Positions 51,097-59,635 of a DNA stretch of 64,000 nt are shown here, piece by piece; the stretch's first letter is position 1; every line of letters starts with the position of its first letter. The notes under the pieces are model-generated. The model ran no database searches. It had not been told where the DNA came from and saw nothing but the letters and a program-made list of their open reading frames with translations. Both the position numbers and the translations under genes were made by a program. This DNA is from Rheinheimera nanhaiensis E407-8 (lineage in GTDB: Bacteria > Pseudomonadota > Gammaproteobacteria > Enterobacterales > Alteromonadaceae), in NCBI RefSeq assembly GCF_000296695.1, contig NZ_BAFK01000013.1, positions 1 through 64,000 on the forward strand, in the 5' to 3' direction.

Positions 51097-52014
51097 CTAG
51101 GTGGGATTAGCCAAAGCACGCAGCGCCGGCCAAATAGGGTGCAGCGGCTGTTCACGCTGTTCTTTACTCAGGTACAGCTTACCCGATGCAGTTAGCTGTT
51201 TAATGCCCTGCAGGTGCGATGCCAGCGATAGCGCTAGTGCTTCAGCAGATGCGGGATCAATACTATCCGAGCGTAGCACCGTTGCCGTAGTCGGCTCGAT
51301 GATACTCAGCCTTAGCATAGTGCTGTTATTGACTGCCACTATGTCTACATAACTGATAAGTGCAATACGATCTTTTCTTGCCTGCAGTGGCAGCGCCATC
51401 TCCGGGCGCTGGCGGGACAATATTAGTTGGATATCGCCGGCAGCAGCGGCCTGGTTAAGCTGGTGATGCCAGGCTTGATAAACGGACAGCGCGCTATCCG
51501 GCATCTGCTCTGGCGGTATGTTCGACCACAGCGCAATGCGATTGCTGCTTATTACCTCAGGTTTATGTGGCCACAGCAGCATAGCCGTCGTCAGCAATAC
51601 TATGGCCATGCTCACCGCGGCCGCGAACAGCAGCAGTTGCTGCCGCCCCTTATCACGCCTGTCGGGTGCTGTTGCTGCGGTATCGGCTGCCACACCCGTA
51701 TCAGTTACAGGGCCAGACGGGGCAATCAGTAAACGATAGCCCTCGCCCCGTACCGCCTGTATGGTTAAGCCGGTGATTGACGATTGCTGCAACGCTTTTC
51801 TAAGCACAAACACCCGTTGTTTTAATGTCTCCGGGCTGACATGTTGTTTTGGCCATACCGCAGCGGTTAGCTCACTAACTGACACCAGCTGCTCCGGCTG
51901 TTGTGCCAGAGTGTGCAGTAATTTAAAACTAAGCGGATTTAAACTCAGTGTTTGTTGCTCTTTACTGACACTAAATTCCCGTTCATCAAATATCAGCGCG
52001 TCAACTGCGTGCAT
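51097..52014 (-). CDS. CadC/ToxR-like membrane-bound transcriptional regulator
   Basis: 305 residues: an N-terminal winged helix ('LNPLSFKLLHTLAQQPEQLV', 'TLKQRVFVLRKALQ', 'QAVRGEGYRLL'), a linker, one membrane helix at about residues 125-147 ('LLLFAAAVSMAIVLLTTAML') and a periplasmic domain of about 150 residues. It is a one-step sensor-regulator. The signal and targets are unknown; the exported serine hydrolase next to it is a candidate. Confidence 0.87.
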   Translation of the reverse strand: MHAVDALIFDEREFSVSKEQQTLSLNPLSFKLLHTLAQQPEQLVSVSELTAAVWPKQHVSPETLKQRVFVLRKALQQSSITGLTIQAVRGEGYRLLIAPSGPVTDTGVAADTAATAPDRRDKGRQQLLLFAAAVSMAIVLLTTAMLLWPHKPEVISSNRIALWSNIPPEQMPDSALSVYQAWHHQLNQAAAAGDIQLILSRQRPEMALPLQARKDRIALISYVDIVAVNNSTMLRLSIIEPTTATVLRSDSIDPASAEALALSLASHLQGIKQLTASGKLYLSKEQREQPLHPIWPALRALANPT

Positions 52015-52063
52015 AGCCTTTCCATATTGTTACTAACAAAACCGGCATTATTAAATATCAATT

Positions 52064-52636
52064 TCAACCGGCGGTTACAATGGCGTTAAGCCTGGCCAGA
52101 TACTGCAGATAAGCCGCTTCATTAAATGCCTTTGATGCCGGGTTGATAAAGCCATGCGCATAAGGCGTACTGATAGCCGTGACGCCTTGCTGTTGTAACT
52201 GCCGGCAGATATCGTCTACAGCAAAATGTGGCTCGCTGTGGCCAAAAATCACCTGCGTTGGCACTTGCGGCTGAAGCGTCAGATGCTGGTGAATTTGCCC
52301 CGGATAATACAATACTGCCTGCTTCAGCCTGCTGCTGTCAGTAGCTGCCAGGGCACGCCACAGCGCAGTAGCGCCAGCGCTAAAGCCGATGGCCAGCTCA
52401 ATCGGCTGTGAATGGCTTTGCAGCGCCTGAGCGGCGATGGCGGCATAGGCATTATGGCCGCACTCGGCACTATAAGCAGCGTAAGCTTGCTGTTCATCAG
52501 CAAACTGCTGCGGTTTGCCCTGATAAGGGTCAACAAGGTGCAGCGTGACGCCGCTTTGGCGCAAATCGGTCAGCAGACGGTTAAGGCCAGTACATTGGCC
52601 AAAAATATCGGTAATCAGTAAAACAGTTTGGCTCAT
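52064..52636 (-). CDS. dienelactone hydrolase-like protein
   Basis: 190 residues with an alpha/beta hydrolase fold: 'LLITDIFGQCTGL', nucleophile motif 'AIGFSAGATALWRA' (Ser where dienelactone hydrolase has Cys), 'VLYYPGQIH', Glu/Asp region 'IFGHSEPHF' and His in 'PYAHGFINP'. The substrate is unknown. It is probably alone, 50 bases after the putative peptidase gene. Confidence 0.82.
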   Translation of the reverse strand: MSQTVLLITDIFGQCTGLNRLLTDLRQSGVTLHLVDPYQGKPQQFADEQQAYAAYSAECGHNAYAAIAAQALQSHSQPIELAIGFSAGATALWRALAATDSSRLKQAVLYYPGQIHQHLTLQPQVPTQVIFGHSEPHFAVDDICRQLQQQGVTAISTPYAHGFINPASKAFNEAAYLQYLARLNAIVTAG

Positions 52637-52687
52637 GGTGTTAATACAATAGCTGCGTAATCTTTGGCTAAATATTGGGTAGTAGCG

Positions 52688-53218
52688 TTAGCGGTTGCTA
52701 TACCTCTTATTGGCGGCATAGGCTTCCTGCTCCAGCGGTGAATTGTCATAGCCGTACTTGAGTAAATCAGCAAAGTGTTGGGTAACGACCTGCTTTAAAC
52801 TGGCGCGTTCTATTTGCAGCACATGCACCAACTCGTGCGCCAGTTTCGGTGTATCCAGTTGATAATCTTTTCTGACATAAATCGAGTAACCAAACACCTG
52901 AGCATTGTTAATAATGCCCTCGCCAACAAAGCCGGTAGCCTCACCGACCAACTTCAGCATAGGGTTGTGATACGGAAAGGGCACCGTATCAACATACACC
53001 AAGCGCACCTTTTCTGGCTGCTTAATACCAATTTCGGCTGCCAGAGCTAACTGTGCAGCACTGAGCGGCTCGCCCAGCTGTAACCCGGCGACTTCAGTGT
53101 CACTGGCCCAGTCGATGTACTGCGGCAAAATAAACGCCGAGATAAGACGTTGATGAAAAACAATAATACTGCCAAACAGCAGCACCAACAGCAGCAGACT
53201 CAGTGTTAATTTGCGCAT
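52688..53218 (-). CDS. membrane-anchored HExxH metallopeptidase-like protein
   Basis: About 176 residues with an N-terminal signal-anchor ('LTLSLLLLVLLFGSIIVF') and the zinc motif 'LAHELVHVLQIER', followed by 'EQEAYAANK' whose Glu may be the third ligand, as in DUF4157-like proteases. The rest has no recognised domain. An ATG five codons upstream (53233) is equally possible; neither has a good ribosome-binding site. It acts outside the cytoplasm. Confidence 0.72.
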   Translation of the reverse strand: MRKLTLSLLLLVLLFGSIIVFHQRLISAFILPQYIDWASDTEVAGLQLGEPLSAAQLALAAEIGIKQPEKVRLVYVDTVPFPYHNPMLKLVGEATGFVGEGIINNAQVFGYSIYVRKDYQLDTPKLAHELVHVLQIERASLKQVVTQHFADLLKYGYDNSPLEQEAYAANKRYSNR

Positions 53219-53379
53219 AGAGGTAACATCCAAACTGTTAGTAGATGAGAGTTGATAAAACGCCGAACTGACACCGGGCCAGGCATTAATGTGCTGTGGC
53301 TGACATTACAAGTTTTTTAGCTTTTATACAATAAGTTAGCGCTCTTAGTGCTTAACAAGACAGTACCCGTCAGACCGCC

Positions 53380-54219
53380 TTAATCAGGGCACTGCAGCTG
53401 TTGCTGCGACAGCGCAGCCCGGCTTTCAATTGCCGTAATCATTACCTCGGGATATTCATCCTGATACAGCAGACGGTACTGGCCTTGCAGCACCAGTTTG
53501 TTCAGCGCACACTGCCAGTTATGTATTACCGCATCGTCTACCGCTTTGGAAAAGGCCAGATACATTTCAATATTTTGCAGCGGATACACCGGTTGTAAAT
53601 CCAGCCCGGCGGCTAACAGTTCAGCCTGGCGTTTGGCAGTAATATCACTGTGCATAGCAATAAGATCGGCGCGGCCTAATTTGAGCATAGTGTAACAGTC
53701 ACCGGATTTAAGGCTTAAGATCAGGTTTTTGTCTATCTCAAAGCCCAGCGCCAACAGCTCGCTAACAATACTGGTGTTGCGTGTTTCACAGACCACATGG
53801 TTTTTCAGCAAGTCGGCCAGGCTGGCATTAGCCGTTACCACGCCCCGCCGGGCGTACAAATTCACCGAATACAGCTTAATAGGCCCAACCCATTTAAATT
53901 TATCTTCTCTGTCAGCGGTTCTGATCGTGTCATACACCGCCACATTGTCGCTGCTCACGGCAATGGCATAAGCGCGTGCCCAGGGCAAAATTTCTATTTT
54001 GCTGTTGTCGCCAACCTGCTGCTGTAGCGCTTTAATCAATTCGGTTGACATACCATACAGTTGACCATGTTTGTCATACAAGCGGCCACGGCCAGCCGGC
54101 TCGGTAATAATGCGCAGTGGCGTTGTAGCACTGGTCGTTTCTGTTGCACCGGGCACTGCCGGCGCTAACAGCAGCAAGGGTATAACGCAACAGCTGAAAC
54201 AATTTAGTATGGCTTTCAC
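53380..54219 (-). CDS. periplasmic substrate-binding protein (SBP_bac_3 type)
   Basis: About 279 residues with a signal peptide ('CVIPLLLLAPAVPGA'). The type II periplasmic binding fold is seen in 'LRIITEPAGRGRLYDKHGQL', 'GMSTELIKALQQQV', 'ILPWARAYA' and 'LGRADLIAMHSDI'. No ABC permease or ATPase is adjacent, so it may be an orphan binding protein. The start is a GTG at 54219, with GGAG six bases upstream. It lies 74 bases after a LysR gene on the same strand. Confidence 0.82.
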   Translation of the reverse strand: MKAILNCFSCCVIPLLLLAPAVPGATETTSATTPLRIITEPAGRGRLYDKHGQLYGMSTELIKALQQQVGDNSKIEILPWARAYAIAVSSDNVAVYDTIRTADREDKFKWVGPIKLYSVNLYARRGVVTANASLADLLKNHVVCETRNTSIVSELLALGFEIDKNLILSLKSGDCYTMLKLGRADLIAMHSDITAKRQAELLAAGLDLQPVYPLQNIEMYLAFSKAVDDAVIHNWQCALNKLVLQGQYRLLYQDEYPEVMITAIESRAALSQQQLQCPD

Positions 54220-54293
54220 GCGAGACTCCAAACACACAACGACAGATTTTACCGGGCAGTGCATCAAGTGTAGAAGAGGGAGTAAATAGTTGC

Positions 54294-55265
54294 TTAACCT
54301 GAAGCACGGCTGGCGTTATTCAGCGCTGGCCACTGCTCAGCCCAAGTATAATTGCTGCCCTCGCCCAAGGTGTCTAAATGTGCACAGAGAAAATCAATAA
54401 ACACCCTAACCCGGGCCGGCAAATAATCACGCTTGGGGTAAATAGCAAAGACACCATTGTCCGGCTGCGGTGGCCGGTAATACGGAAATAACGACACTAA
54501 GGCACCAGTTTGCAGCCCCTGACGCGCGAGAAAATGTGGCAGTTGCGCTATACCTAAGCCGTCGGCGCACATGGCCGCCATAGTTTCGCCGTCATCTGTA
54601 ATATGCTGGCGTTGCAAGTGATGCAACTGATAGTGGCCATGCCGGTCAGGTAAAAAAATGGGTTGTAGCTGCTGGCTTTGCTTGATACGAAAGCCTATCC
54701 AGCTGTGCCGTGAAAAGTCTTCAGCAATCTGCGGCGTACCGTGGGCCGCCAGATAGTGTGGTGAGGCACAAATAAGAAAGTCCATCGGGCTTAGGCGGCG
54801 CGCCACTAAACGGCTGTCTTTGATATAGCCGGTGCGCAGCGCCACATCAATATCATTATCGATAAGATCCTGATGTAAGTCATTGACGTCCAGCTGCAGC
54901 TGAATAGCCGGATAACGCTGACAAAATGCCTGCAGCAGAGGCTGCAGGTACAGATGGGCATAGCACACGGCACTGGTAATCCGTAGTGTCCCCTCGGGCG
55001 CATCATTCAGATGCTGTAAGGCATGCTCACACGCATTAAGTTGTTGTAGTAAGGGGCGCACCGTCGCAGCATAGCGCTGGCCGGCAGGCGTGATACATAG
55101 TTGCCGGGTAGAACGCTGAAACAAACTGCAGCCAAGCTGACTCTCCAACCGGCTTACTGCTTTGCTTACGGTAGAAGGATCACTGTGGCAGCGCCTTGCG
55201 GCAGCGGCAAAGCTACCTTCATCGCAGGTAGCAACAAACAGCTCAATTAAACGCAGTTTATCCAT
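54294..55265 (-). CDS. LysR-family transcriptional regulator
   Basis: About 323 residues: N-terminal HTH ('SFAAAARRCHSDPSTVSKAV', 'SRLESQLGCSLFQRSTRQL') and a substrate-binding domain ('LQLDVNDLHQDLIDNDIDVA', 'ALRTGYIKDSRLVARRL', 'MCADGLGIAQLPHFLA'), as in the CrgA/AaeR-like subgroup. The start at 55265 (MDKLRLIELF) matches the family; eight extra codons are possible. It is divergent from the MFS operon, its likely target. Confidence 0.9.
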   Translation of the reverse strand: MDKLRLIELFVATCDEGSFAAAARRCHSDPSTVSKAVSRLESQLGCSLFQRSTRQLCITPAGQRYAATVRPLLQQLNACEHALQHLNDAPEGTLRITSAVCYAHLYLQPLLQAFCQRYPAIQLQLDVNDLHQDLIDNDIDVALRTGYIKDSRLVARRLSPMDFLICASPHYLAAHGTPQIAEDFSRHSWIGFRIKQSQQLQPIFLPDRHGHYQLHHLQRQHITDDGETMAAMCADGLGIAQLPHFLARQGLQTGALVSLFPYYRPPQPDNGVFAIYPKRDYLPARVRVFIDFLCAHLDTLGEGSNYTWAEQWPALNNASRASG

Positions 55266-55422
55266 AAGCAATCCATCGTCCTTGTGCACATAGCCGTGAC
55301 CTTAGCATAAAGACTCGTGAAAGATCTTCACAACTGTTTGGCAACAACAGCGGTTTTTCTGCTGTTTTTGCCTGTTTATGCTGTGGCCCGACGATAATTA
55401 TGGCCGGTTAGCCGGAGGAACT

Positions 55423-56652
55423 ATGCGCCACAGTGGATCTTTACCCGTAAACACGCAGCAACCGTTTTTTGCTTATGTATTTCTCGCTTTTATTGCCATG
55501 GCCACATTGGCTTACCTGAACTATTTACCAGCCCTGGTCAGCAGCCTGGCAAGCGTACTTGGTTTTACCCAGACCCAAGCCGGCGAAATTGTTGCGGCCA
55601 ATGGCTATGGCGCTCTGGCTGGCAGCGCTATCGCTATATATCTGGTAAACAAACTGCGCTGGCAAAGCACACTGTTAAGCTGTCTGGCACTGCTGTGCCT
55701 GCTTGAGTTAACCAGTGCCCTGGCCAATAGCTACGCTTTGATGCTCGGCTGGCGCTTTGTTGCCGGCATTGCCGGCGGCATCGGCTTAGGCATGGCGGTT
55801 TCTGTCCTGGCCCGGCTGGCTAACCCTGACCGCGCTTTTGGTATGCTGCTGTTTATCCAGTTTAGCAGCGGCTCCCTGGTGATTTACCTGTTACCTCAGC
55901 TGACACTGTGGCTGGGCGCTAATGCCGTGTTTTATGTCAGTACTGCAATTGCCGCGTTGGCCCTGATGTTACTGCATTGCGTGAAGGCAATAACATTAAC
56001 GCCTGGCGCACTGGCCAACGTCGATAGCGCCGTCAGCAAGCCTGCACGCCGGCTTAGCTATGTCACCTTGTTGCTGTTGGCCATTGCCTTATATCAGGCG
56101 GCGGCCAGTGCTATCTGGGCCTATGCCGGCCTGATTGGCCAAAGTGTAGCCATCAGTGCTGACAAGGTTAGCAGTGCTATCGCCGTCAGCGGTTTAGCCG
56201 GCCTGGCCGGGGCTATGCTGCCGGTACTCAGTGGCCGTCGCGTGAGCCGTTTAACTCTGCTGCTGCCGGCGACAGCCTTATCAGCGCTTAGCGCATTATT
56301 ACTGACATTTAACCTGTTCCCGATAGATGCAATCTTGTATGGCAGCGCTCTGGCACTGCTGTTCTTTTGCTGGCCGGCGGTGGTGAGCTTGTTACTGGCG
56401 GTAAGTGCAGAGCTCGATAGCTGCGGCCGTCTGGCTACTATCGCCACCCTTGTCTCGTCGCTAGGCCTGGCCACAGGCCCTTTGCTGGGTGCGGCACTGG
56501 CGGATAACAACAATTTTTCCGCTCTGTTGTTCAGCTGTGCGGCGCTGTTTTTACTTAGTTATCTGTTGCTGTTTATCCCGGTGCGGGTTCTGGATAGGCT
56601 ACCAACAACTGCTAACTCTGCCATTGACGTTAAACCTGAGTATCAGAGGTAA
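55423..56652 (+). CDS. MFS transporter
   Basis: 409 residues with 12 hydrophobic helices. The first half has 'LNYLPALVSSLASVLGFTQT', 'ANGYGALAGSAIAIYLVNKL' and 'RFVAGIAGGIGLGMAVS', typical of MFS drug or metabolite exporters (YbfB/YjiJ-like). The start follows GGAGGA; 15 codons upstream are also open. It is divergent from a LysR gene and followed after five bases by an AhpD-like gene. The substrate is unknown. Confidence 0.87.
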   Translation: MRHSGSLPVNTQQPFFAYVFLAFIAMATLAYLNYLPALVSSLASVLGFTQTQAGEIVAANGYGALAGSAIAIYLVNKLRWQSTLLSCLALLCLLELTSALANSYALMLGWRFVAGIAGGIGLGMAVSVLARLANPDRAFGMLLFIQFSSGSLVIYLLPQLTLWLGANAVFYVSTAIAALALMLLHCVKAITLTPGALANVDSAVSKPARRLSYVTLLLLAIALYQAAASAIWAYAGLIGQSVAISADKVSSAIAVSGLAGLAGAMLPVLSGRRVSRLTLLLPATALSALSALLLTFNLFPIDAILYGSALALLFFCWPAVVSLLLAVSAELDSCGRLATIATLVSSLGLATGPLLGAALADNNNFSALLFSCAALFLLSYLLLFIPVRVLDRLPTTANSAIDVKPEYQR

Positions 56653-56657
56653 CCACT

Positions 56658-57206
56658 ATGCTGCGCTTTATATTAAACCGGATGCTGCTTAACCTACAAA
56701 AACGCTACCAGTATGATGTGCGCTATCAGCAGCACATTCTGCACACTGATCTTAGTGCTTATATTAAGTTTTGCGGCTTTCAAAGCATGGCAGCCCACCA
56801 GGCTGATGTGCCGCCGGCCGCGTTATATGCCGCCAGAATTCGCGCTATTCTGGCGGAAGATTGTGGCCCCTGCAGCCAGTTGGTGGTGGATATGGCACTG
56901 GAGTCTGGTGTGCCAGCAAGCTTAGTGCAAGCCATTGTTGAGCGGCAGCTGCAACTGTTACCTGCGCAGATTGCTTTGGTAATGCAATTTACCGAGCAGG
57001 TGCTAACCCATCAGCAGCAAGCTGATGCGTTACGACAGCAAATTTGCCGCTTATGGGGTGATAAAGGGCTGATAAGCCTGGCTTTTGCAATCAGTAGTTA
57101 CCGGGTGTATCCAACGCTGAAATATGCGCTGGGCTATGGCAAATCTTGTAGTCGCATCAGATTAAATGATCAATCAATAGCCCCTAAGCACGCGGGAGGC
57201 GAATAG
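56658..57206 (+). CDS. AhpD-like carboxymuconolactone decarboxylase-fold protein
   Basis: 182 residues, mostly helical, with 'RIRAILAEDCGPCSQLVVDM', a C-G-P-C in the place of the AhpD redox CxxC. The rest ('ASLVQAIVERQLQLL', 'LISLAFAISSYRVYPTLKYA') fits the all-helical fold. It may reduce peroxides or organic disulphides, but the partner reductase is not here. It is the second gene of the MFS operon; a membrane protein follows after one base. Confidence 0.68.
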   Translation: MLRFILNRMLLNLQKRYQYDVRYQQHILHTDLSAYIKFCGFQSMAAHQADVPPAALYAARIRAILAEDCGPCSQLVVDMALESGVPASLVQAIVERQLQLLPAQIALVMQFTEQVLTHQQQADALRQQICRLWGDKGLISLAFAISSYRVYPTLKYALGYGKSCSRIRLNDQSIAPKHAGGE

Positions 57207-57207
57207 C

Positions 57208-57633
57208 ATGCTTAATCATTTTGTTACAACAAGCGCTGCATTACTCGGTTTAGCGGCACTGATAAACGGCAGTATTATGTTAGTTGCGCCTGAATTCTGG
57301 TATTGGCAGGTAAAGGGCGTGGCAGAAAGAGGAGCCTATAACCAGCATTTTCTGCGTGATATTGGCCTGATTTATCTGCTTAGCGGCATAGCTTTTGTCT
57401 ATGGCGCTATTAAGCCGAAACATCGTCCAGCGCTTTGGCTGGTCCCCAGCGGCTGGCTACTGGGGCACGCACTTTTCCATCTCTGGGAGGTGCTAATAGG
57501 CATTTGCGACAGCGCATCGATATGGGATGACTTTTATGGTGTTACGATACCGGCCTTGCTTGCCACAGTGTTACTTTATACAAGTTACCGGCAACAGAAA
57601 ATCAGCTCCCTGGCTGAGACAAACCCCGACTAA
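57208..57633 (+). CDS. four-helix inner-membrane protein, unknown
   Basis: 141 residues with four hydrophobic segments ('TSAALLGLAALINGSIMLVA', 'IGLIYLLSGIAFVYGAI', 'ALWLVPSGWLLGHALFHLWEV', 'IPALLATVLLYTSY'). It is DoxX- or DUF4345-like in feel, but no family is certain. It is translationally close to the AhpD-like gene and may form a unit with it. Confidence 0.68.
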   Translation: MLNHFVTTSAALLGLAALINGSIMLVAPEFWYWQVKGVAERGAYNQHFLRDIGLIYLLSGIAFVYGAIKPKHRPALWLVPSGWLLGHALFHLWEVLIGICDSASIWDDFYGVTIPALLATVLLYTSYRQQKISSLAETNPD

Positions 57634-57674
57634 CACCGTAGTATCTGCATGTTATTGTGTTATCAAAGGTTGCT

Positions 57675-58202
57675 ATGAAAATACTACACAAGGTTATCTT
57701 GTTTGCCACTGTTGCCCTGCTGCTTGGCTGCACCGGCACGCCTGAGGGCGTGAAACCCGTTAGCCCATTTGAGCTTGAACGTTACTTAGGCCAGTGGCAT
57801 GAAATTGCCCGGCTGGATCACCGCTTTGAGCGCGGTTTAACGCAAGTAACCGCTAACTACAGTATGCGTGAGGATGGCGGCGTAAAAGTGATTAACCGTG
57901 GTTTTAATGCTGAACAAAATGCATGGCGCGAGGCTGAAGGCAAAGCCTACTTTGTTGGCGACAGCAACACCGGTGCGCTTAAAGTGTCGTTTTTTGGCCC
58001 TTTTTACGGCAGCTATAATGTGGCGCGCTTAAGTGATGACTACAGTATGGCACTGGTAGTGGGCCCATCGCTGGATTACGCCTGGCTGCTGGCACGCAGT
58101 AAAACGCCGGCCAAAGCGCAGTGCGAGGCTTTTGCCCAAACCGCTACCGAGCTGGGTATTGACCCGGCAGACTGGATTTGGCTTGAACAGTGCAGCGGCT
58201 AA
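57675..58202 (+). CDS. blc: outer-membrane lipocalin Blc
   Basis: 175 residues with a lipoprotein signal ('ILFATVALLLGC', lipobox Cys) and the lipocalin signature 'LERYLGQWHEIARLDHRFE', 'TANYSMREDGGVKVINRGF' and 'DYAWLLARSKTP'. It binds fatty acids or lysophospholipids and is usually induced in stationary phase or by envelope stress. The start at 57675 gives a normal signal; six upstream codons are also open. Confidence 0.92.
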   Translation: MKILHKVILFATVALLLGCTGTPEGVKPVSPFELERYLGQWHEIARLDHRFERGLTQVTANYSMREDGGVKVINRGFNAEQNAWREAEGKAYFVGDSNTGALKVSFFGPFYGSYNVARLSDDYSMALVVGPSLDYAWLLARSKTPAKAQCEAFAQTATELGIDPADWIWLEQCSG

Positions 58203-58291
58203 AAAGGTAATGTTTGCTGCAAAAGCACACTTATGCAGCTACACTGATAGCCTGATGCTAAGCCCAATCCAATCAATATGTTAGATTAAAC

Positions 58292-59581
58292 ATGATGAGC
58301 GACAAGATAATGCTGCTGTGGCAGCAATTGGTAAGTTTTTTACAACAACCGGCAATGTGGTACCAAATGGTTGCCGTAGTTGCCGCTTTAACTCTGGCCT
58401 GGGGGCTTAACCGGGTATTAGCTAAACGGTTGAATGACAGTGGCGGCAAGGGCTTGCGCCATGTGGCGCTGCACAGCTCGCAGCGTATTGTATTGCCCTT
58501 TAGCCTGGCCGCCTTGCTGGCACTGACGGCTGAAGCCTTTGCCAGCTCCCAGTTGCCGGCACAGTTATTACAGTTTTTAGTGCCTATTGCGCTGGCGCTG
58601 GGTGTTATACGGCTGCTGGTGTATATCCTGCGTAAAGCCTTTTTATCCAGCCCGATAGTAAAATCGGCCGAGCCGGTGATAGCCACTACTGTGTGGTTGC
58701 TGGTGGTATTGCATTTAGCCGGCTGGCTACAACCGCTGCTGCAGATGATGGATGCGCTGGCCTTTACCCTGGGCGACAGCAGGCTGTCGCTACTGAGTGT
58801 GGTTAAATTACTGCTGGTGATTATTCTGGCCTTTACGCTGGCGCTGTGGCTGGCCGAGCTGTTAAACCAACAACTGAGAAAAGCCAAACATATCAGCCCC
58901 AGTATGCAGGTAGGCTTTAGCAAAGTGGCCAAGGTGGCGCTTATCACCCTGGCATTTCTGGTGGCACTTAACGCTGTGGGCATTAACTTAAGCTCGCTGG
59001 CAGTTTTTGGCGGCGCTTTGGGGGTTGGCCTGGGGTTTGGTTTACAGCGTATAGCGTCAAATTTTATCAGCGGCTTTATTTTAGTGCTTGATCGCAGCGT
59101 CAAGCCCGGTGATGTTATTTCGGTAGGCGATAATTTTGGCTGGGTACATGAGTTAAAAGCCCGTTATGTGGTGGTACGTAACCGCGAAGGCGTTGACACG
59201 CTGATCCCGAGCGAAAACCTGATCACCTCAGAAGTGATTAACTGGAGTTATGAGGACCGCAATGTGCGGGTAAAAATTCTGGTGCAGGTAAGCTACGATG
59301 ACGACCCGGAGCAGGCGATGGCATTGATGCTGCAAAGCGCTAACAGCTCTAAAAGGGTATTGAGCGAGCCTGCACCGACGGTAATGCTGAAGAGTTTTGC
59401 CGACAGCGGTATTGAGCTGGAACTGAGAGTATGGATAGCAGACCCGGAATACGGTGCAGACACCGTGCGCTCAGACATTAACGTGGCTATCTGGCGCGCC
59501 TTTAAACAGGCGGGTATTACCATTCCTTACCCGCAGCGTGATTTGCATATTAAATCTGGCTTACCGACACTGCCATCCTGA
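58292..59581 (+). CDS. MscS-family mechanosensitive channel
   Basis: 429 residues. Several N-terminal membrane helices precede the MscS core: pore helix 'LAVFGGALGVGLGFGLQRIA', 'SNFISGFILVLDRSVKPGDV' and 'VVVRNREGVDTLIPSENLI', then the mixed C-terminal domain ('RVKILVQVSYDDDPEQAM') ending 'FKQAGITIPYPQRDLHIKS'. It is larger than E. coli MscS (286) because of extra N-terminal helices. It protects against hypo-osmotic shock. Confidence 0.9.
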   Translation: MMSDKIMLLWQQLVSFLQQPAMWYQMVAVVAALTLAWGLNRVLAKRLNDSGGKGLRHVALHSSQRIVLPFSLAALLALTAEAFASSQLPAQLLQFLVPIALALGVIRLLVYILRKAFLSSPIVKSAEPVIATTVWLLVVLHLAGWLQPLLQMMDALAFTLGDSRLSLLSVVKLLLVIILAFTLALWLAELLNQQLRKAKHISPSMQVGFSKVAKVALITLAFLVALNAVGINLSSLAVFGGALGVGLGFGLQRIASNFISGFILVLDRSVKPGDVISVGDNFGWVHELKARYVVVRNREGVDTLIPSENLITSEVINWSYEDRNVRVKILVQVSYDDDPEQAMALMLQSANSSKRVLSEPAPTVMLKSFADSGIELELRVWIADPEYGADTVRSDINVAIWRAFKQAGITIPYPQRDLHIKSGLPTLPS

Positions 59582-59603
59582 CTGAGCCACCATAACACAG
59601 CGT

Positions 59604-59630
59604 GGGCGCCTGCCAGCAAAGCAGGCGCCC
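59604..59630. terminator. hairpin between convergent mscS-like gene and acnA
   Basis: A perfect ten-base-pair stem GGGCGCCTGC / GCAGGCGCCC with a seven-base loop. It lies five bases past the acnA stop and 22 past the channel gene. There is no T tract. Confidence 0.6.
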
Positions 59631-59635
59631 TTCAC

